Shown: positions 42,150 to 54,014, counted from the stretch's first letter. The stretch: 64,000 nt of DNA from Vicugna pacos (GCF_048564905.1 NC_132996.1:40224001-40288000), one strand, 5' to 3'. A program made the numbers and translations. The notes: generated by a model not told the origin, from the letters alone.

Positions 42150-42970
42150 GAATGACAATTTTAGAGAGGAAGGACAGAACGATATATGTAAAGTGGCAAA
42201 GCAGGTTATTTTTCTTTTTTCTTTTTTTGCTAGCTCATATTTTCTTTCCCTTCCCTCCTGCTTTCTTTTCTCCTTTTCTTTCTTTTTCTGTACTCATTTC
42301 CATGATGAAATTGAGGCAGTTCTAGCACTTAGCTCTCAGAGCAAGTCTGATTCTGACGGTAGACCCTTAGGGTCCCAGTGACCTCAGTGTCATTGTTATA
42401 GCAAATGCAGAAATGGGATTCATGAGGCTGACCTGGGTGGGGTCTCTTAGTGAAAGCTGGACATTCTCTCCGCACCTAAATCAGCAAAGGTAATCCTTTT
42501 AGGGGTCTAGGAAAAGTGTCCGAGTACCATTCCCAAGGATTTGGGTTTCAGAGCAGATGGCTATGGGGATGGAGATGGGAAAAGGAAAAACAGAACTTTT
42601 GTGTGAAACAATTGATTTAAAGGGAGGATATCCTTGTGTTCCTAAGAGCTCACCTCCGGAGTCATATTTCTTGGCTACAAGCCCAAAGAATGAAAAGCCA
42701 AGGACATTAGCGAGGTTTATCAGAGGAGAGCTGGAGCTGAGACCAATTGCTGGGGTGTGTTCGGGTGAGGGTGTGATGTGAGCTTGCTTAGGAGCTGGCC
42801 ACAGATCCAGGCCAAACCTTTAGGAGCCATAGACACCAGCCCATCAGCTCAAGGTGAGGGCCAAGGGCACCTGGCTGCCAATCCCAGGAAGAAGCATCAG
42901 AAACACTTGTCTCAGGAAGGGTGGGAGTCAAAATTTGTGTCTCCCGTGGCCACTGCTCTGGGCTCCTGCA
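42150..42970. other. Non-coding interval
   Basis: A pyrimidine-rich tract lies at 42205-42300. Two adjacent plus openings at 42557-43116 have no recognisable similarity. Confidence 0.4.
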
Positions 42971-42974
42971 AAGC

Positions 42975-43490
42975 AGACTTACTGAGCACCTACTCAGAGT
43001 TAGCCACTGTTCTAGAAGCTGGGTACATGCTAGAGAACAAGACGGTTTCTCTGCTCTCTTGGGATTTAAATTCTGGTGGGGATACACTGCCGATGAAAAC
43101 TGGGTTAAAACAATGAATAAAAGGATAATTTCAGACAGTAGTAAGCACAATGAAGGAAAAGAAAAGAGAGCGGGGTGGTGGGGAGTGTAGGTGGAGAGGA
43201 GACACTTTTGGTGGGGAGTGCTCGGGGAAGGCCTCTCTGAGGAGATAACATTTGAACCAGCACTTGAGTTATAAGAGGAACCAGCTGAGCAGAGAAGGGG
43301 ACGAGCTTCCCCAGGCAGAACTCTCTCTTCTGGGCAGGGCTGAAAGGCCCGCGTGAGAGATGAGGTGGGAGAGGCTGGCCAGAGTCGGGCTGCCGGGGGT
43401 CTTGAAGGCTGTGGGAGGAGTTTGGGTTTTATTCTCAAGTGCTGGGAAGCTACAGGAGGTTTCTCAGTGGGGAGAGTGATGAGCTCTGGA
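42975..43490 (-). repeat. L2 LINE, antisense, long
   Basis: 'actgagcacctactcagagtt', 'gccactgttctagaagctggg', 'gaaggcctctctgaggagataacatttgaacc', 'gggtcttgaaggctgtgggagg' and 'gggttttattctcaag' follow the L2 reverse complement over 500 bp. The 270-codon minus opening at 42788-43600 is an accident across this repeat. Confidence 0.85.
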
Positions 43491-43769
43491 CTTGATCCGA
43501 GGGTGTCTGAGACGGCAGCAGCAGCGTAGAAGCACCGAGAACCCCAGCCCTTCTCTCTCAGAGGGCCCTCAGAGGCTGTGTAGCCCCGTGCTCTCCACAC
43601 TGGCTATGTCTCAGAATCATTTGGGGAAAACGTTAAAAGAATATGGATTCTCAGGCTCCCCCCAGAGGAAAAATCTGGTTCAGTGGGATGGAGGTGAGGC
43701 TCAGTCTTAAGGAAATTTCCCCGAATGATCCTGCTTATTGGCCAGGGTTGGGAACAACCAGCTCGGTCA

Positions 43770-43850
43770 AGGCCCCCCTTCAGGAGGAGTATACTGAGGT
43801 TCAGGGAGGAGAAATGCCTTGCCTGAGGTCACACAGTGAGTTAATTGCTG
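43770..43850 (-). repeat. MIR core, antisense
   Basis: 'actgaggttcagggaggagaaatgccttgcctgaggtcacacagtgagtt' is the MIR core. Confidence 0.75.
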
Positions 43851-43889
43851 ACCGGTTTCCTGACCCCGGAGCAGTGCACGGCCAGGGGT

Positions 43890-44330
43890 CTCTGGCAGCA
43901 AGTCACAGAAGTGACCATTGGCTAACCTAAGCAAAGGGGAATTTATTGGAAGGCCATGGGGAAGCTCTTGGATGGAAGGGAAGACTGAAGAAACATGCTT
44001 GGAAAGGTGGGTTCAGGAAGCTCCAGAAGTTTTCAGCATTGAGAACATCTCCACAACCACCTCCAGGTGCCACTGGAAGGATGCATGAGCACATAAGTTC
44101 TCCTCCTTCTTTCCTGCCATCGAAGTCCTGGGAGAGTGAGTCCGACTGGCTGAGTTCTGGTTGTGGGCTCACCCCACTGACTAGGGGAGGGCACACCTTG
44201 ATTGACAGTCCCAGCCAGACTTCGGAGAGTTCCTCCAAAAGGATATCAGAAGTTTGTTACCAAAAGAGCAGCCAAAAATATCCATTATGCGTGGCACCTC
44301 AGAGGGTTATAAAGATCAGTCATCATTGTC
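43890..44330. other. Unassigned old repeat-like segment
   Basis: 'gaccattggctaacctaagcaaaggggaatttattggaaggcc' resembles a recurrent mammalian repeat edge that I cannot name. No gene was seen. Confidence 0.35.
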
Positions 44331-44334
44331 ATCA

Positions 44335-44510
44335 TTGCTGTGATGGTAGCAATACTGATTCATTTAATATTTACAATGTGCCAGGTACTATTCAAAGTAT
44401 GCTACATATATTAAGTAATTTAACTTGTACTTTAAGGCTATGGTGCAGGTACTGAGGTAGGCACTGAGCTAGGAAACTGAAGCACAGAGTAGGTTTGTTA
44501 GCAACTAATG
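44335..44510 (-). repeat. MIR SINE, antisense
   Basis: 'tttaatatttacaatgtgccaggtactattcaaag', 'gctaggaaactgaagcacagagtagg' follow antisense MIR. Confidence 0.8.
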
Positions 44511-44514
44511 TCTA

Positions 44515-44672
44515 GATTCTGTTTTTATAGATTCCAAAGCTCATTCATACCTATTGTCTAATTTGCTCCCCATAGCAAGCTGTAAGGACAGACATTTTTT
44601 CAGGTGGAGAAAGCAAGTGCACATGGTCTAGAGTCACACAGCTAGTAAGTGGCAGAGTCTTTGGACTCATCT
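44515..44672 (-). repeat. MIR SINE fragment, antisense
   Basis: 'cacacagctagtaagtggcagag' with a preceding 'caggtggagaaagcaagtgc' is a second MIR core. Confidence 0.7.
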
Positions 44673-44699
44673 AGTCACTCATTCATTCACTCATTCATA

Positions 44700-45015
44700 G
44701 GAATAAAGGTAGGGAGATAGAAGGCTGATGCAGTGGTTCAGGCAAAAAATCATGGTTGCCTGGATTAGGATGATGGCACTGGAGATGGAAGGAAGTGAAT
44801 GGAGAAGAGAAAGAAGTGGAATTGACAGGACTTGCTAATTGGATGAGCGTGGGGGGTGGTTTAAGATGAGGGCAAGGTTTGGACTTGGATAACTAGGTGA
44901 AGAGTGGTGCCATGTACTGTGGGTAAAGACTAGCTGAGGGGCATTCTGGTTGGGAGAGGGGATGACACGCTCTGTTTAGGACAAGTGGTGTTGGAAGTTC
45001 CAGTGGGTCAGGGAT
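44700..45015 (-). repeat. L2 LINE, antisense (internal part)
   Basis: 'gatgatggcactggagatggaagg', 'ttgacaggacttgctaattggatg', 'tggataactaggtgaagagtggtgcc' are typical of the L2 reverse complement upstream of its 3' end. Confidence 0.8.
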
Positions 45016-45124
45016 GTGGAGAAATACAGGGGTTTGCAAAACTTTTGCCTCCAGATCCGATGCCCTACCCACAGTGCCTTGCTAATTTAGAATCTCAATC
45101 TGTAAGAACACTCAGAAACCCAGT

Positions 45125-45235
45125 TTGTCAGATCAAACTTTAGAGATTCTCCCTCTCATTTCAGATGAGGAAACAGAGGCCAGAGCAAAGTTGCTGAGCT
45201 AAAACCAGATCCTGAGCTTCCCAGAAGGCCCCTTC
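45125..45235 (-). repeat. MIR core, antisense
   Basis: 'ctcatttcagatgaggaaacagaggccagagcaaagttgctgagc' fits the MIR core. Confidence 0.65.
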
Positions 45236-45239
45236 CCTA

Positions 45240-45640
45240 CCACCCACAGTACCCTGGTTCAGAGGGTGCACACTGGAAACCTGAAGCTCAATCTAGTCTC
45301 CAGAAGGGCTCTGTTTGGCCTACAACTAATTCAAATTAGTTGCCATCATTAAAAAGAAATTAGGACATTTCAAGTACAAATCCATCCACAGAATATCTGG
45401 TAACTTCAGGCTCACATGCCTACATGACAGTGACCAATGGATCTGGGTAGCAATTGCTCCCTTAAGGCAGGGCATGTCCAGTTTTCCACAGTCTCCACTC
45501 TTCCCCCCATAACTGAGGGCATGTGTTATTTGCCATTTATCAAGATGCTTGCTCTGTTGTTTTTCTTAAAGGGGAAAGTCATGTATTTCCTGTGACCTCT
45601 CTAAAATATCTTTTATCTGACCCCAGCTTGCTTCATTTCC
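45240..45640. other. Non-coding interval
   Basis: No exon or repeat was assigned. Confidence 0.4.
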
Positions 45641-45790
45641 TGGTCTCTGTAAGCATTTGAGTTTTGACCCCATCACTTACCCTCTGTGAACCACACAGTC
45701 CTCATTTGTGAAGTGAGGCGTTTGAATACAATGATTCCAAGGTCCTTTCTAGCTCTGGTTTCCAAGGCTCTCTAAGTCTGCACTTTGGAA
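45640..45790 (+). repeat. MIR-type SINE (MIR3-like), sense
   Basis: 'cacttaccctctgtgaaccacacagtcctcatttgtgaagtgagg', then 'tccaaggtcctttctagctctgg', the latter a MIR3-type ending. Confidence 0.65.
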
Positions 45791-45794
45791 GTGA

Positions 45795-46260
45795 GTTGTG
45801 CTATTGACAATGCTTAATTGTTCTGCAGATGGTTTTTGAGGGATTGCTCACCCTTGACACTTTTGTCCTTGAATGATGATTTATCTAAGCCCTTGGAAGA
45901 AAAATGCCTTTCATTTTGGGAGTTTATCCTTCATCTTTTGATTTTGGAAAAAAGATGAGTACTTCAAACAATGCAGCGTAGCTGCAGTTGCTAGGAAGGG
46001 AGTGTAGTTACAGAGGCTGTGTGGAGACAAGGCCATCAGAAAACTCTTGTCTCCCTTCCTGCCTTCCCTTTTCTTCCCTCCCTCCCTCCTTCATTCTCTA
46101 TCTGTCTCTCTTTCTTTTGAGCAAAGATGTCATAATCAATAACCCCTTCTACAAAGACCAATCGTAGTCACCAGTAGAATTTAGGTTGCCCTGAATACAA
46201 AGGTTAATTTCTTAAGACCACTCCCACCAGCCAAACTATTAAATGCTCAGTGAAGTGACC
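45795..46260. other. Non-coding interval
   Basis: A CT-rich tract lies at 46060-46115. No gene was seen. Confidence 0.4.
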
Positions 46261-46264
46261 TCCT

Positions 46265-46425
46265 GGGTTTTAATTCTGGTTCTACCACTCTATTGTCATT
46301 TGACCTTGGGCAAGTCATTTATTTTTCTCTGGGCCTTAGTTTCCCCATCTGTAAAACAGAAGGTTGAAGGAAATGCTTGGATTCTCTTGCAGTTCCTTCC
46401 AGCCCAAATATTTTAGAAGGAGACT
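46265..46425 (+). repeat. MIR-type SINE (MIR3-like), sense
   Basis: 'ttaattctggttctaccactc', 'tgaccttgggcaagtcatttat', 'cttagtttccccatctgtaaaacag', 'gcagttccttccagccc' follow a sense MIR3-like copy. Confidence 0.8.
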
Positions 46426-46795
46426 GATGAGATTTAGAGAATAAGGTAGCATCAGCAGGTAAGGTCTCTGCGACTTTCTTTCCAGGTCAGCAAGGCTCTG
46501 GGACCCCTTCACCTTAAAGCCATGATATTCAACTATAGATCTTCGGCTTTCTCTCCTCTGGCTAATTTAGTCAATGGTAAAATAAGGATTTCTGTCTATC
46601 CTTCTCAGTAGATGTGATGTGTCCTGGGTATCTGCCTTGCTAAGAAATCTTACTTTTGGCATCATTCCTTTATTGTAGAAAGGGCCAGTACCAGGACCTA
46701 AATGTCTCTGATTAGGTATTTTTCAAGTCCAGTATAGCCCTCAGACTCTGCAGGTCTCCAGCCGCAGGGATGATTGTGACGATTTAAGCGACAAG

Positions 46796-46813
46796 TGCGC
46801 CCCCTGGTGACCT
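46796..46813 (-). promoter_or_regulatory. CTCF-like site, reverse orientation
   Basis: On the minus strand AGGTCACCAGGGGGCGCA contains the CTCF core (CACCAGGGGGCGC), a near-perfect match. It is not within a repeat that I can identify, and it points leftward toward the forward site at 17977. Confidence 0.65.
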
Positions 46814-46814
46814 A

Positions 46815-47210
46815 TGTAAAAATCGCAGAGAGGCTAGCCATTCAACAAATACAGAACTTAAATACTGCGTCTGCCTAACCTTCAAGTCAGGATTAGAAAA
46901 ATGGACACGTATGTCCTGTAAAGTAATATACAGTCTACAAATGGGACAGTTATGTCTGTGAAGCTTGTATTTCCACTCTCAGAGCCAGCTTTTGGCCACT
47001 TGGCATGTCCACCTTCCTGCCCTTCAGTTCTTGACTTTGCATATTGGGGCGAGTGTATATTGAGTTCAATACCGCCATCCTCCAGTCACACATGTCTCTC
47101 AGTGCAGCAGTGGAATTGCTTATTCCAGAAGATAGTCAGCTCTCTGTTGTTGGAGAGGTAGAAGCAGGTGTTGCCGGTATCCTTCTTGGGAATGTTAGAA
47201 AATGGTAGGG
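46815..47210. other. Non-coding interval
   Basis: No exon or repeat was assigned. Confidence 0.4.
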
Positions 47211-47214
47211 ATAA

Positions 47215-47345
47215 GGTTAGATTCACTGATTCAAATGATCAAATATTTATTGAGTACCTACTATATCCCAGAAACTTCCTGAAAGACAGGATGTACAAGC
47301 TGTGAACAAAACAAAGTCCTTCTTTTATGAGCTTACATTTTATTG
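47215..47345 (-). repeat. L2 LINE 3' end, antisense
   Basis: 'caaatatttattgagtacctactatatcccagaaac', 'gctgtgaacaaaacaaagtccttc', 'atgagcttacattttattgg' is the L2 reverse complement. Confidence 0.85.
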
Positions 47346-47349
47346 GAAA

Positions 47350-48180
47350 TAACCCCCAATGTTATCTTCCAACCAGAGATTCTAAGATTCATTAGTTCCA
47401 AGTAATGGTAGTCTGGTGTGGCAAACATTTGTAACAGATTTTGGCCAGGGACTCAAGGTCCTAAGGAGATTTTGTATATGAGAGTGAGAGCAATTGAGGC
47501 CTCTGGACCTCAACCTGACAGACAGGAGCCCTATAACTAGAAGCTGTTCTGCGTCCTGAAAGTGGAGAGGCTGATTCAAGGTCTTCATCCTGGGGGTAGC
47601 TTGTGGATGGGAAGAGAGGACAGAGAAAGAGGACCATGTACAGGCATCAGGAGTTGCATATATTCCCAAGTCACCAGAGTGGAAAGGCATCTTGGAGATG
47701 ATCTCTTCTAACATCCTCATTTTAGGGATGAAGTAACTGAGACCCAGAAAGGAGTGTCTCTTGAAATCATAATCAATGATCTTCAGAATAGTAATTGAAA
47801 ATTTAATTTGTATGTATTGATAAAGAAAACAAACATATTATAAATTAGTATAAATAGTGTGATTCTAATTTTGATTAAAAATCATGTGTGATTACCTTTT
47901 GGAGCTAAGATTGCAAAAATTTTAAAATTTTTTCAGTATACATTGATGTATTTAAAAATATTCTACAGTGAGAATGCGTAATTGTAAAAAAAAAATTATT
48001 CAAAAGAACTTGTATTTTCAGTGCTTCAGAGGAAATACACCAGCACCCAATAGCAGTGGTGGATCACACACACGTACAATTGTTTCTTTTTCACTTTCAT
48101 GAATTTTCCATGTTTTGTAAATAACTGTTGTAAAGATTGCTAGTTTTCCTAGTATGCAGTTCTCCTCTCCTGCTGGGCAT
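47350..48180. other. AT-rich non-coding interval
   Basis: The left part has a MIR-like word ('catcctcattttagggatgaagtaactgagacc', about 47700). The rest is AT-rich with no gene. Confidence 0.45.
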
Positions 48181-48184
48181 ACAG

Positions 48185-48565
48185 CTGGGTTTCCCTTCCT
48201 TGGGGATTATTCTTCCGTGGATCTTGCACTTATTGTAGGATCATATGACTAATTCTGGCCAATAAGTGGTGACCCATGTAATCAGAGGAAATGGTCAAGT
48301 TTGCCACAAGGCCACCGCATTTAATTTCCATTGTGAGTCTTTCTAGCAACAGGGAACTCCGTCTCGTGTTGAGATTGAGGTGCCTTGAGATGGAAACTTC
48401 TTGCATTGCTGAGCAGTAGGCCAGGGGGACAACTGTTCTGAAGGGGTGCCCAGACATGCTATGGACTTTGTATGAAAAGGAAATACACTTTTACTGGGTT
48501 ATGTCACTGAGATTTTGGTGGTGTTTGTTGCCACAGCATTACCTAGTCTATACCAACTAATATGG
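48185..48565 (+). mobile_element. Ancient LTR-like or unclassified repeat
   Basis: 'catatgactaattctggccaataagtggtgacc' near the start and 'gttatgtcactgagattttggtggtgtttgttgccacagcattacctag' at the end match a recurrent mammalian repeat whose tail resembles MaLR/ERVL LTRs. I cannot fix the family. Confidence 0.45.
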
Positions 48566-48569
48566 TAAC

Positions 48570-49145
48570 ACATATAACATATACTATAGACAACTTACAT
48601 ACTAAAAAGATTACCATTCATAAAGTGTAGTCAAACATGTGCCATAATCAGAAATGTCTATGTCAAATATTGTATTAAATTATATTTTTAATGAATAATC
48701 ATACTAAGACCGATTTATAATTAAGATCACTTTTTTTTTTCAATTAAGGGATATTGGTTTGTAATGAATTGTTAGCTGAACCACAGACATGGAGTATTGG
48801 GAAGGATCACAAAGTTTTATCTTGTACATTCCACAAGTTGATACAGAGGTGTATAGGAACCATCCAATACAAATGAGTTGTCTAAACCAGTCAGTTCCAA
48901 AATCTTGACAGGCTGAAATACCAGGAGAATTTTAAAAAATGAAGACTCCTAGGTCACACTTCTGGAGTTTTGATTAAGGAGGTCTAGGGTAGGACCTAGA
49001 AATGGCATTTTAAGAAATTCACCATGTGATTTCAATCGCAGGCCTGGGAACCACTGGTCTAGTAGATGGCTTTGAAATTGCATTTGTCATTACTTAAAAT
49101 TAAGCTTTGTTTAAATTTTGCATTCACATTAAACCTGAAATCACT
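48570..49145. other. AT-rich non-coding interval
   Basis: The words 'gaagactcctaggtcacacttctggagttttgattaaggaggtctagggtaggacc' (48940-49000) resemble an old DNA-transposon (MER5-type) ending. No gene was seen. Confidence 0.4.
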
Positions 49146-49149
49146 TCCA

Positions 49150-52100
49150 TAAATTCAGGTCAGGTTCTCTAGAAGCAGAATCCAACATGGGGATTCACAT
49201 GCAGATGATTTGTTGAGGCGTGCTCTCAGGAGAAACCTGCGAGGGAATGAGGCAAGCCAGGCAGGGAAGGGAAAGAATATGATTTCAGCGAAGTCGAGCC
49301 TCAGCATGATCTTGCAGGGAGTTCGGAAGTGCAGATTGCTCTGCAGAGCTTGTCCTACCATGAGTTAAGGAAACCAGGCTTCTATACACCCCCACACACT
49401 GGGCAGTCATTGGCTTCAGGCAGCCTGGGTCGAGGGTAATGTAAATGGTGAGGTGGCTCCAGTCACCCAAGGACAATTTTTGGGTGGCATTTGGAGAGCT
49501 CTTAGCAGGAATTCAGTTGGCAGCTGGGGGATAAGTGTACCAAACTGGAAAAAGGGGCCTCAGGGGCACCAGTAGCATTTGCCCTAGGCTACCTCTCGCA
49601 CCGCTTAGATCCACTTGCATCTCGGATTGACTTCACTCCATCTTGTCTCAGCTTCTCCGGGGTTCTGGATGGCCACAGTTGGCAGTGATTGTTACAAGAG
49701 AGGAATGGGTTGAGTTACAGCCCCTAGTTCGGCAGCTACCCCCAGGCTGCTGCTGACACATTTCACCTCCCTTCTCTACCACCCATTAGAGAGTCTCTTC
49801 ACCTCTGCTGAGCATTTCTGCTGGTCTAGGTGGCTTGACATGGTGGAATAACCCAGACCCTCAGGGGGTCTGAACCCCTTATTTTCATGTCCTTTTCAGG
49901 CCATGATTGCTCTATTTTGCCCATTTACAGTTAAACTTGGCCTGTGAGTAAGAAGAGACAACCCAGTGGTAACCATTCCTCCTTGTCCACAGTACTGTGG
50001 CAGCAGCCCTACCCCCCGCCATGGTGGGAAGGGCCAATCACTCCCGAAGTCTGATGAGACCTTGTTTTGACCATGGTGTACAAAGTGTCCAAGAGGCAGC
50101 CATAGTGTTAAGTTCAGTGAGATTCTTATTTTGTATGTGTGTGGATGGTGTGAGAATGGTGTGAGGATGCTCCCTGTGGGGACCAAGACCTCTAGACCCA
50201 CAGTCCAAAGTTATAGGCTTGGGAAACACACATTCCCTAACAGGGAGTAAACGTGAGTGGGGGCCTCTTTGTTGCTGGACGGAATATTCTGGACATTCTA
50301 CCTATAGCGGCCATTGGTTTAAGGATACCTGGCACCTTGCCTGCCTCTTTAGGAGGCCATTTAACCAGTATCAGATTAGCCACTTTTGGATTACATGGTA
50401 TGTGATAAAGCCAGTGGATTCCATGTGCCCACTGTTTTCTTCTTTGGTCATCGATAAGGTCCCTTGGCCCAGGGCAATGTGGTCTATGGTTTTATGTTGG
50501 TAAATCAGATACTCTGTGCAGGACTGGGACTAGAGTGAGGTGCCTAAGGTGCAGACCTTAAGATGATACTCAGTCTTTTGTACTCCCTCATCTTGGTTCT
50601 GGCCCCCGACTCTGTGAGCTGTCAGCGAATGGAGACACTCCAGATGGGAAAGGCAAATGCTACACCCAGAATATGTGCCAGTCCTAGTCAGGATGAATTG
50701 CTGCCATTTCCGGGATGGAAGGTTCCAGTTATGGCTCAAGTGCCAGTAGGTGGCTGGTTGGCCTCCTTGAAGGATGGTGTCATCCTGGGGGCCTGAGTGT
50801 TGGTCTTTGCTGCTGACAGGTTGGACAGCAGCAACAGCAACCAGATCAACCTTGGTGAGAGGGATGTGGTGCTGTGGGGCCCGTGCTTAACCTCCATCTC
50901 TGTCACCATGGCTGTTCCACTCGTGATCCCGTTACACCAACACTAGGGTGGCCAGGGACAGAGGCTGCTAACATCTGCTGGACCCTGTCCACTTGGTTGT
51001 TTCATACCTCTTCTTCAGTAGAAGCCCTCTGGTGGACCTTAATGTGTGACACAAAGTGTGCGGTTCATGAGTTTTAGTAATATTCACAGAGCTGTGCAAA
51101 CATCACCATAATCTAATTTTAGTACATTTCATCACCCCCCAAAAGAAGCCCTGTACTGTTTAGCAGTTATTCCCCATTCTTGCTCCTCTCTCCCTACACT
51201 TGCCCAGCCCCAAGCAACCACTAGTCTACTTTCTGTCTCTAAAGATGTATCTATTCTGGGCATTTCACATAAATGGAGTCATATACTAGGTGGTCTTTTG
51301 TGTCTGGCTTCTTTCACTGAACGTAGTGTTTTCAAGGTTCATCTAAATTATAGCATGTATTGGTACTTCGAAATGGCCATTGTATAGATACCCATTTTGT
51401 TTATCCATTCATCAGTGGATGTATGTTTAGGTTGTTTCCACTTTTTGGCTATCATGAATCATGCTTCTATGAACATGTGTGCACAAGTGTTTGAGTGGGC
51501 ATGTTTCTTCATTTCTCTTGGGTATATACCTAGGATGGAATTGCTGGGTCAGATGGTAACTCTTTGGCATTTTGAGGAACAGCCAAATGATTCCCCAGTG
51601 GCCGCACCATTTTGCTTTCCTGCCGGCAGTGTATGAGTGTTCCTCTTCTTCTACCACAGATACCTCTGGTACCGTGGGATCTCTGGGTCACATGGCCCCC
51701 GTGACAGGGTTGCTCATGCTGCAGACCGAACTTGCTGCAGAACCCTTGCTTGCCTTGGGTTCCCCTCAAAACTGGCATCCTTCCATATCACTGAGTAAGT
51801 AGGTCAGAGCAGTATCCCCCAATGTGAAATATGCTGCTTCCAAAACCCAAGGAGGCTAACCAAGGCTATTTCTTGGTGGCAGTAGGTGTAAGTTACAATA
51901 TCATGTCTTTTACTTTGACGGGAATGTCCTGGCAAACCACTGAACCCCTAGAAACTTCACAGATGAGGCAAGTGGGCCCCTGAATTTTTATAATATTTAT
52001 CTCCTGGATTTGTGGAATACTTGCCACTTCCTGGTTATCAGGTCACATTCATATGATGTCATCAGTACAGTGGACCAATACGATATTTTCTGGAATGTCC

Positions 52101-52960
52101 AGATGTTTCTTTAGAATATTTTGTGACAGAGAGCATAATTATTGTATACTCTTGCCCATCCCACCTGAAGCAAACTCCTTCCAATCCTCCTTCCTGATGG
52201 ATATTAAAAGCAATGCATTTGCCAGATCAAAAGCAGCACCGTGTACCAGGGGCCGTATTACTATGTTCTAGTAAAGATGCCAAATCAAGAACGGCAGCTG
52301 CACTTGGTACTACTGCTCAGTAGATTTCAGTAGTCCATTGCCATCTGCCATATTCATTTACTTCTTCCAAGGGTCAGACTAGTGAAACAAATGGACATAC
52401 GGTCGAGATAATGACCCCTGCATCATTTAAATCTTTGAGGGTAGTACCAATCTCTGCTTTTCCCCCAGGAATGCAATGTTGTTTTTATTTTTTATTTTGT
52501 CTAGAAGAGGGTGTAGTTCCAGGGACCTCCACTGGATCTTTCATGCTACAGTAGCTTGTACTCCATAGGTCAAGGAACCAATATGGGCTTTGCTAACTGC
52601 TGGGTAAGACCATTCCAATGATATATTTAAGAGCTGGGGAGATGGCTGCCAGTTGGTCTGTGGACACAGTGGGTTCTCTGTGAGACGGGCTTGGCCCAGG
52701 ACTCCATTTTTCCCTTGGCCTTCATCTGTCACTTCTCAAACAGGGGACAATGATGGTGCTTTGGGTTCCTGGGTTTCTGTGTCAGCTCAGACTCTGAATA
52801 ACAGCCCTCTAAGTACTTCCTTTTACTCGAACACTGATATGAGAGTTACCCAAATACTGGCAGTTACCCAAATACTTTGAGGAAGGACTGGAGGAATCAC
52901 TACTCTACACTTACTGTGGTATTTCAGGGCACTTCCCCAGGGGGACTCGGCCTTTCTTTA
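49150..52960 (-). mobile_element. ERVL endogenous retrovirus fossil, antisense
   Basis: The segment around 52030-52280 ('atgatgtcatcagtacagtggaccaatacg', 'gccagatcaaaagcagcacc') is collinear with the reverse complement of the ERVL pol reverse-transcriptase region, and sequence through 49600-50800 fits more 3' internal ERVL sequence. The outermost part (49150-49560) may belong to the 3' LTR. The copy is heavily broken, of placental age, and has lost its 5' portion. An old L1 lies inside it at about 51070-51570. The short plus-strand openings here are shadows. Confidence 0.7.
51070..51570 (-). mobile_element. Old L1 3' end (L1M type), antisense, within the ERVL
   Basis: 'ctattctgggcatttcacataaatggagtcatatac', 'ttttgtgtctggcttctttcactgaacg', 'ttaggttgtttccactttttggctatc', 'cttgggtatatacctaggatgg' and 'attgctgggtcagatggtaactc' are the reverse complement of an L1M end. 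ERVL-like sequence resumes after it. Confidence 0.92.
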
Positions 52961-52964
52961 AAAA

Positions 52965-53098
52965 AATTAAAATACAGTTTTTTTTTAAAGGTGTTAATTT
53001 TGTAACAGTTTTAGACTTACAGGCAAGTTGCAAGACTAGTACAAAGAAATTTTTCATACTTTCTCCCCAAAACCCCATTCAAGTTTCCTCAAGAAGGT
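52965..53098 (-). mobile_element. Old L1 3' UTR fragment, antisense
   Basis: 'gtaacagttttagacttacaggcaagttgcaagactagtacaaagaa' is a typical L1M 3' UTR motif on the opposite strand. Confidence 0.65.
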
Positions 53099-53099
53099 C

Positions 53100-53325
53100 C
53101 TTTGCTTGGAGATCATCTTTCTAAGTAAAGTAAGCCAGAGAGAGAAGTACCATACAATATCACTCACATGTGGAATCTTAAAAAAAAAAAAAAAGACACA
53201 AATGAACTTATTTACAAAACAAAACAGACTCTCACAGATATAGAAAAACAAACTTATGATTACCGGGGGGAAAGGGGTAGGGAGGGATACACTGGGAGTT
53301 CGAGATTTACAGATACTAACTACTC
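53100..53325 (+). mobile_element. L1 3' UTR fragment (camelid type), sense
   Basis: 'ttggagatcatctttctaagtaaagtaagccagagag', 'tatcactcacatgtggaatctta', 'cttatgattaccgggggg' and 'ttacagatactaactact' closely match the 3' UTR at 40960-41170. It ends before the tail, so both ends are truncated. Confidence 0.9.
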
Positions 53326-53329
53326 TCAC

Positions 53330-53685
53330 TGTTCTTACTAAGGCCAACCCCATGCGGTAGGAGTAGAGGATGCAGGGTCAGATGACACAGCTGGTCCAGC
53401 TGGGGCCACTGTTATCCAAGTCTAAGGGTTCACTACCCAGAGCTGGGAGAGAACAGGGGAAGAAATATTTTGACCTCCCTCTCCTGCTTTCTGATCTCTT
53501 TCCATTGGCTGGACCAAAGAAGCCCATGTGTTGTAGTCAATAGAAGGTAGCCTCCAGGGGCACAGAGGAAGGCAGAGAAGGGTGGAAAGTAGGTTGAGAT
53601 GGGGGCAAATGCATAATAACCAGTACTTATGTGACCTATATACTGATTGTTTCCAAATTTATATCCCTACTGAAACGTCTTAATT
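53330..53685. other. Non-coding interval
   Basis: No exon or repeat was assigned. Confidence 0.4.
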
Positions 53686-53689
53686 CCAG

Positions 53690-54010
53690 ACTCACATATC
53701 TAGTTATCTGTTCAGTTAGTTTACCTGTTGCTCCATAAAAAATTGCCATGAATTTAGAGGCTTAAAGAAGCACTTATTTATTGTCTCATAGTTTGCATGG
53801 GGCAGGAGTCAGGGCATGTCTTAGCTGGGTTCTCTGCTTAGGGTCTCACAAAGCTGCCATCAAGACAAATGTGATCTTTCATATGTGATCATATGTAGCT
53901 TCAAGGGTTTCAACTGTGGACCTGTGTATTTAAAATGGTGGAAGTCTTCCCAGCCAGCAATCTGAGGGACTGTGTGGCTCTCCGGGTGATGGAACAGAGA
54001 CCATAAAGGT
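53690..54010 (-). mobile_element. MLT1-type LTR (ERVL-MaLR fossil), antisense
   Basis: 'tgttgctccataaaaaattgccatgaatttagaggcttaaa', 'cttatttattgtctcatagtttgcatggg' and 'ttagctgggttctctgcttagggtctcacaaagctgccatcaag' are the reverse complement of an MLT1 LTR. It is an ancient solo LTR. Confidence 0.85.
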
Positions 54011-54014
54011 GAAG

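Noticed and set aside
42788-43600. 270-codon minus-strand opening
   Set aside because: Most of it lies across an antisense L2 copy, and it matches no protein I know.
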